A stretch of DNA of 64,000 nucleotides from Scandinavium vulneris_A (GTDB lineage: Bacteria; Pseudomonadota; Gammaproteobacteria; Enterobacterales; Enterobacteriaceae), in contig JBKGRZ010000001.1 of assembly GCA_046518185.1 (NCBI GenBank), positions 1,612,001 through 1,676,000 of the forward strand. Reading direction: 5' to 3'. Both the position numbers and the translations under genes were made by a program. Numbering within the stretch: position 1 is the first letter of the stretch; each line of letters starts with the position of its first letter. Shown piece after piece: positions 62,089 through 64,000 of the stretch. Below the pieces are notes generated by a model. That model did no database searches. It was not told the DNA's origin and worked only from the letters and a program-made list of their open reading frames with translations.

Positions 62089-63342
62089 TTAAGCACGAAT
62101 TGTATCGTCGCCGAAGCCTATCCACTTATAGGTGGTCAGGGCTTCGAGGCCCATCGGGCCGCGCGCGTGCAGTTTCTGTGTGCTCACCGCCACTTCTGCG
62201 CCGAGGCCAAACTGGCCGCCGTCGGTGAAGCGGGTCGACGCATTGACGTACACCGCCGAAGAGTCGACTTCGTTGATAAAGCGGTCGGCGTGACGCAACG
62301 TGCGGGTCAGGATCGCATCAGAGTGCTGCGTGCCGTGCTGGCGAATATGCGCAATGGCGTCGTCCAGGTCATCAACCAGTTTGACGTTTAAATCCAGCGA
62401 CAGATATTCGTCGTCATATTGCTGGCTCTCCACCGGCACCACGCTCGCCGGGCCATTGCGCAACGGGGTCAGCGCGTTGGCATCCGCGTGCAGCGTCACG
62501 CCGCTCTCGGCCATTTGCTTGCTCAATGCAGGCAGGAAGGTGTCGGCAATCGCCTTATGCACCAGCAGCGTTTCCACGGTATTACAGGTGCTTGGGCGCT
62601 GGGTTTTGGCATTGACGATAATCTTCAGCGCCGGTTCAAACTCTGCCGAATCATCAACGTAAATATGGCACACGCCAATCCCGCCGGTGATCACCGGTAT
62701 GGTCGATTGCTCGCGGCACAGCTTGTGCAGGCCAGCGCCGCCGCGTGGGATCAACATGTCGATGTATTTATCCATGCGCAGCATTTCACTGACCAACGCG
62801 CGATCCGGGCTTTCAATCGCCTGCACCGCACCAGCCGGTAAGCCGCACTCTTCCAGCGCCTGCTGGATAACCTTCACGGTGGCCGCATTGGTGCGCCAGG
62901 TCTCTTTCCCGCCGCGCAGGATCGCCGCGTTGCCGGTTTTCAGGCACAGGGATGCGACGTCAACGGTAACGTTCGGCCGTGCTTCATAGATAACCCCAAC
63001 CACACCAAGCGGGACGCGGCGACGTTCGATGCGCAGGCCGCTGTCGAGTTGCCCGCCGTCAATCACTTGCCCAACCGGATCGGCCAGTTTACACACCTGA
63101 CGCACGTCATCGGCAATGCTTTTTAAACGCGCTGGTGTGAGCGCCAGACGGTCAAGCAGCGCCTCGCTCAGGCCATTGGCACGCGCGTCGTCGAGATCCT
63201 GGGCGTTAGCACGCAGGATGGTATCGGTCTGTGCTTCCAGATAATCAGCAATCTTTTCCAGAACCTGATTCTTTTCACGCCCTGAAAGCTGCGCCAGTTT
63301 GTACGAGGCCGCTTTAGCAGCGATGCCCATTTGTTCCAGCAT
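62089..63342 (-). CDS. proA: gamma-glutamyl phosphate reductase
   Basis: 417 residues, the E. coli length. Aldehyde-dehydrogenase fold with the catalytic Cys in RPSTCNTVETLLVH and GRGGKE-type region NAAILRGGKETW. NADPH-dependent second step of proline synthesis. Starts 10 bases after proB. Confidence 0.98.
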   Translation of the reverse strand: MLEQMGIAAKAASYKLAQLSGREKNQVLEKIADYLEAQTDTILRANAQDLDDARANGLSEALLDRLALTPARLKSIADDVRQVCKLADPVGQVIDGGQLDSGLRIERRRVPLGVVGVIYEARPNVTVDVASLCLKTGNAAILRGGKETWRTNAATVKVIQQALEECGLPAGAVQAIESPDRALVSEMLRMDKYIDMLIPRGGAGLHKLCREQSTIPVITGGIGVCHIYVDDSAEFEPALKIIVNAKTQRPSTCNTVETLLVHKAIADTFLPALSKQMAESGVTLHADANALTPLRNGPASVVPVESQQYDDEYLSLDLNVKLVDDLDDAIAHIRQHGTQHSDAILTRTLRHADRFINEVDSSAVYVNASTRFTDGGQFGLGAEVAVSTQKLHARGPMGLEALTTYKWIGFGDDTIRA

Positions 63343-63352
63343 TACAGGCTCC

Positions 63353-64000
63353 TTAACGGGTGATCATGTCGTCGCGATGGACGGCAACCGGGCCATATTC
63401 ATAGCCGAGAATGGCGTCGATTTGCTGCGAATGATGTCCGGCAATCCGGCGCAGCGCATCGCTGTTATAGCGGCTGACGCCGTGGGCGATATCGCGACCG
63501 TCGAGAGTTCGAATACGGATCACTTCACCACGGGAGAAGTTGCCTGTCACGCTTTTAATTCCTTTTGGAAGTAATGAGCTTCCTCTTTCCAGAATCGCGG
63601 AGACGGCCCCTTCATCAACGGTAATTTCACCGGCCGGTGGTGCGCCGAAAATCCAGCGTTTTCGGGTTTCCAGCGGTGAGGTCTGCGCGTGGAAACGGGT
63701 GCCGACGGCGATGCCTTCCATCACATCGCCAATCACGCCAGGACGGCTGCCCGCAGCGATGATGGTGTCGATTCCCGCACGGCATGCGACGTCCGCTGCC
63801 TGCAGTTTAGTGCCCATGCCGCCGGTGCCGAGGCCGGAAACACTGTCTCCGGCAATCGCCCGCAGCGCGTCGTCGATGCCGTGTACGTCCTGGATCAGTT
63901 CGGCCTGTGGATTGGTACGCGGATCAGCGGTAAACAGCCCCTGCTGATCGGTAAGCAGCAGCAGTTTGTCCGCCCCCGCCAGAATAGCCGCCAGGGCCGA
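63353..64000 (-). CDS. proB: glutamate 5-kinase, C-terminal part (runs off the right edge)
   Basis: The frame is open to base 64000. The visible part starts with the end of the amino-acid kinase domain (AGADKLLLLTDQQGLFTADP, SGLGTGGMGTKLQAADVA) and ends with the PUA domain (about the last 90 residues, ITVDEGAVSAILERGSSLL). First step of proline synthesis, inhibited by proline. Forms an operon with proA. Confidence 0.97.
   Translation of the reverse strand, partial: SALAAILAGADKLLLLTDQQGLFTADPRTNPQAELIQDVHGIDDALRAIAGDSVSGLGTGGMGTKLQAADVACRAGIDTIIAAGSRPGVIGDVMEGIAVGTRFHAQTSPLETRKRWIFGAPPAGEITVDEGAVSAILERGSSLLPKGIKSVTGNFSRGEVIRIRTLDGRDIAHGVSRYNSDALRRIAGHHSQQIDAILGYEYGPVAVHRDDMITR

Noticed and set aside
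1..64000. CRISPR array, insertion sequence or complete prophage
   Set aside because: No regularly spaced repeats, transposase or phage structural gene found; only the thrW islet looks mobile.

Overview
The window is chromosomal DNA of an enterobacterium (Enterobacteriaceae, GC-rich, close to the Escherichia/Salmonella/Enterobacter/Citrobacter group). Read from right to left it follows the Escherichia coli proBA-to-malZ region: proB, proA, thrW, pao, tauABCD, hemB, ampH, sbmA-yaiW, yaiY, yaiZ, ddlA, iraP, psiF, proC, yaiI, aroL-yaiA-aroM, ppnP, rdgC, mak, araJ-sbcCD, phoBR, brnQ, proY, malZ. Many proteins match E. coli lengths closely. The genus cannot be fixed from this sequence alone. There is no insertion sequence, CRISPR array, rRNA or complete prophage.

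Layout. 1-7.4 kb is accessory: a minus-strand operon of an isochorismatase-fold hydrolase, a membrane-tailed monooxygenase and a YtcJ-like amidohydrolase (cut by the left edge); malZ; then a LysR regulator, a binding-protein gene broken by an in-frame amber codon, and a citrate/tricarballylate-type symporter. 7.7-25.1 kb is core: proY, brnQ, the phosphate two-component pair phoBR with a clear Pho box, divergent sbcDC-araJ, mak, rdgC, ppnP, aroM, yaiA, aroL with TrpR and TyrR boxes, yaiI, proC, psiF and iraP. phoA and dgcC, which lie near psiF in E. coli K-12, are absent, and an MdtG-like exporter and an extensin-domain protein sit between iraP and ddlA. 27.4-34.4 kb is envelope-related: ddlA, yaiZ, yaiY, yaiW, sbmA, a cysteine hydrolase, ampH, iprA. 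A 952-residue autotransporter follows, then hemB and the taurine operon tauABCD.

42-60.6 kb is the most variable part: a DUF3302/HlyD-type pair, a membrane diguanylate cyclase, a POT-family transporter, a molybdenum aldehyde-oxidase operon (paoABCD plus a MocA-like cytidylyltransferase) whose PaoA has no Tat signal, and a wecB-like/nfrB/nfrA/ybcH cluster. The last looks like a self-contained, c-di-GMP-gated surface-glycan system: an epimerase to make UDP-ManNAc, a processive inner-membrane glycosyltransferase with a C-terminal MshEN-type domain, an outer-membrane TPR/barrel protein, and a periplasmic glycosidase-like protein.

At 60.6-61.9 kb a 1.2-kb islet with one unrecognised gene lies between two near-identical 33/34-bp direct repeats, the right one covering the 3' end of tRNA-Thr(CGU) thrW. 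It looks like the remnant of a tRNA-targeted integrative element without an integrase. The window ends in proA and a partial proB.
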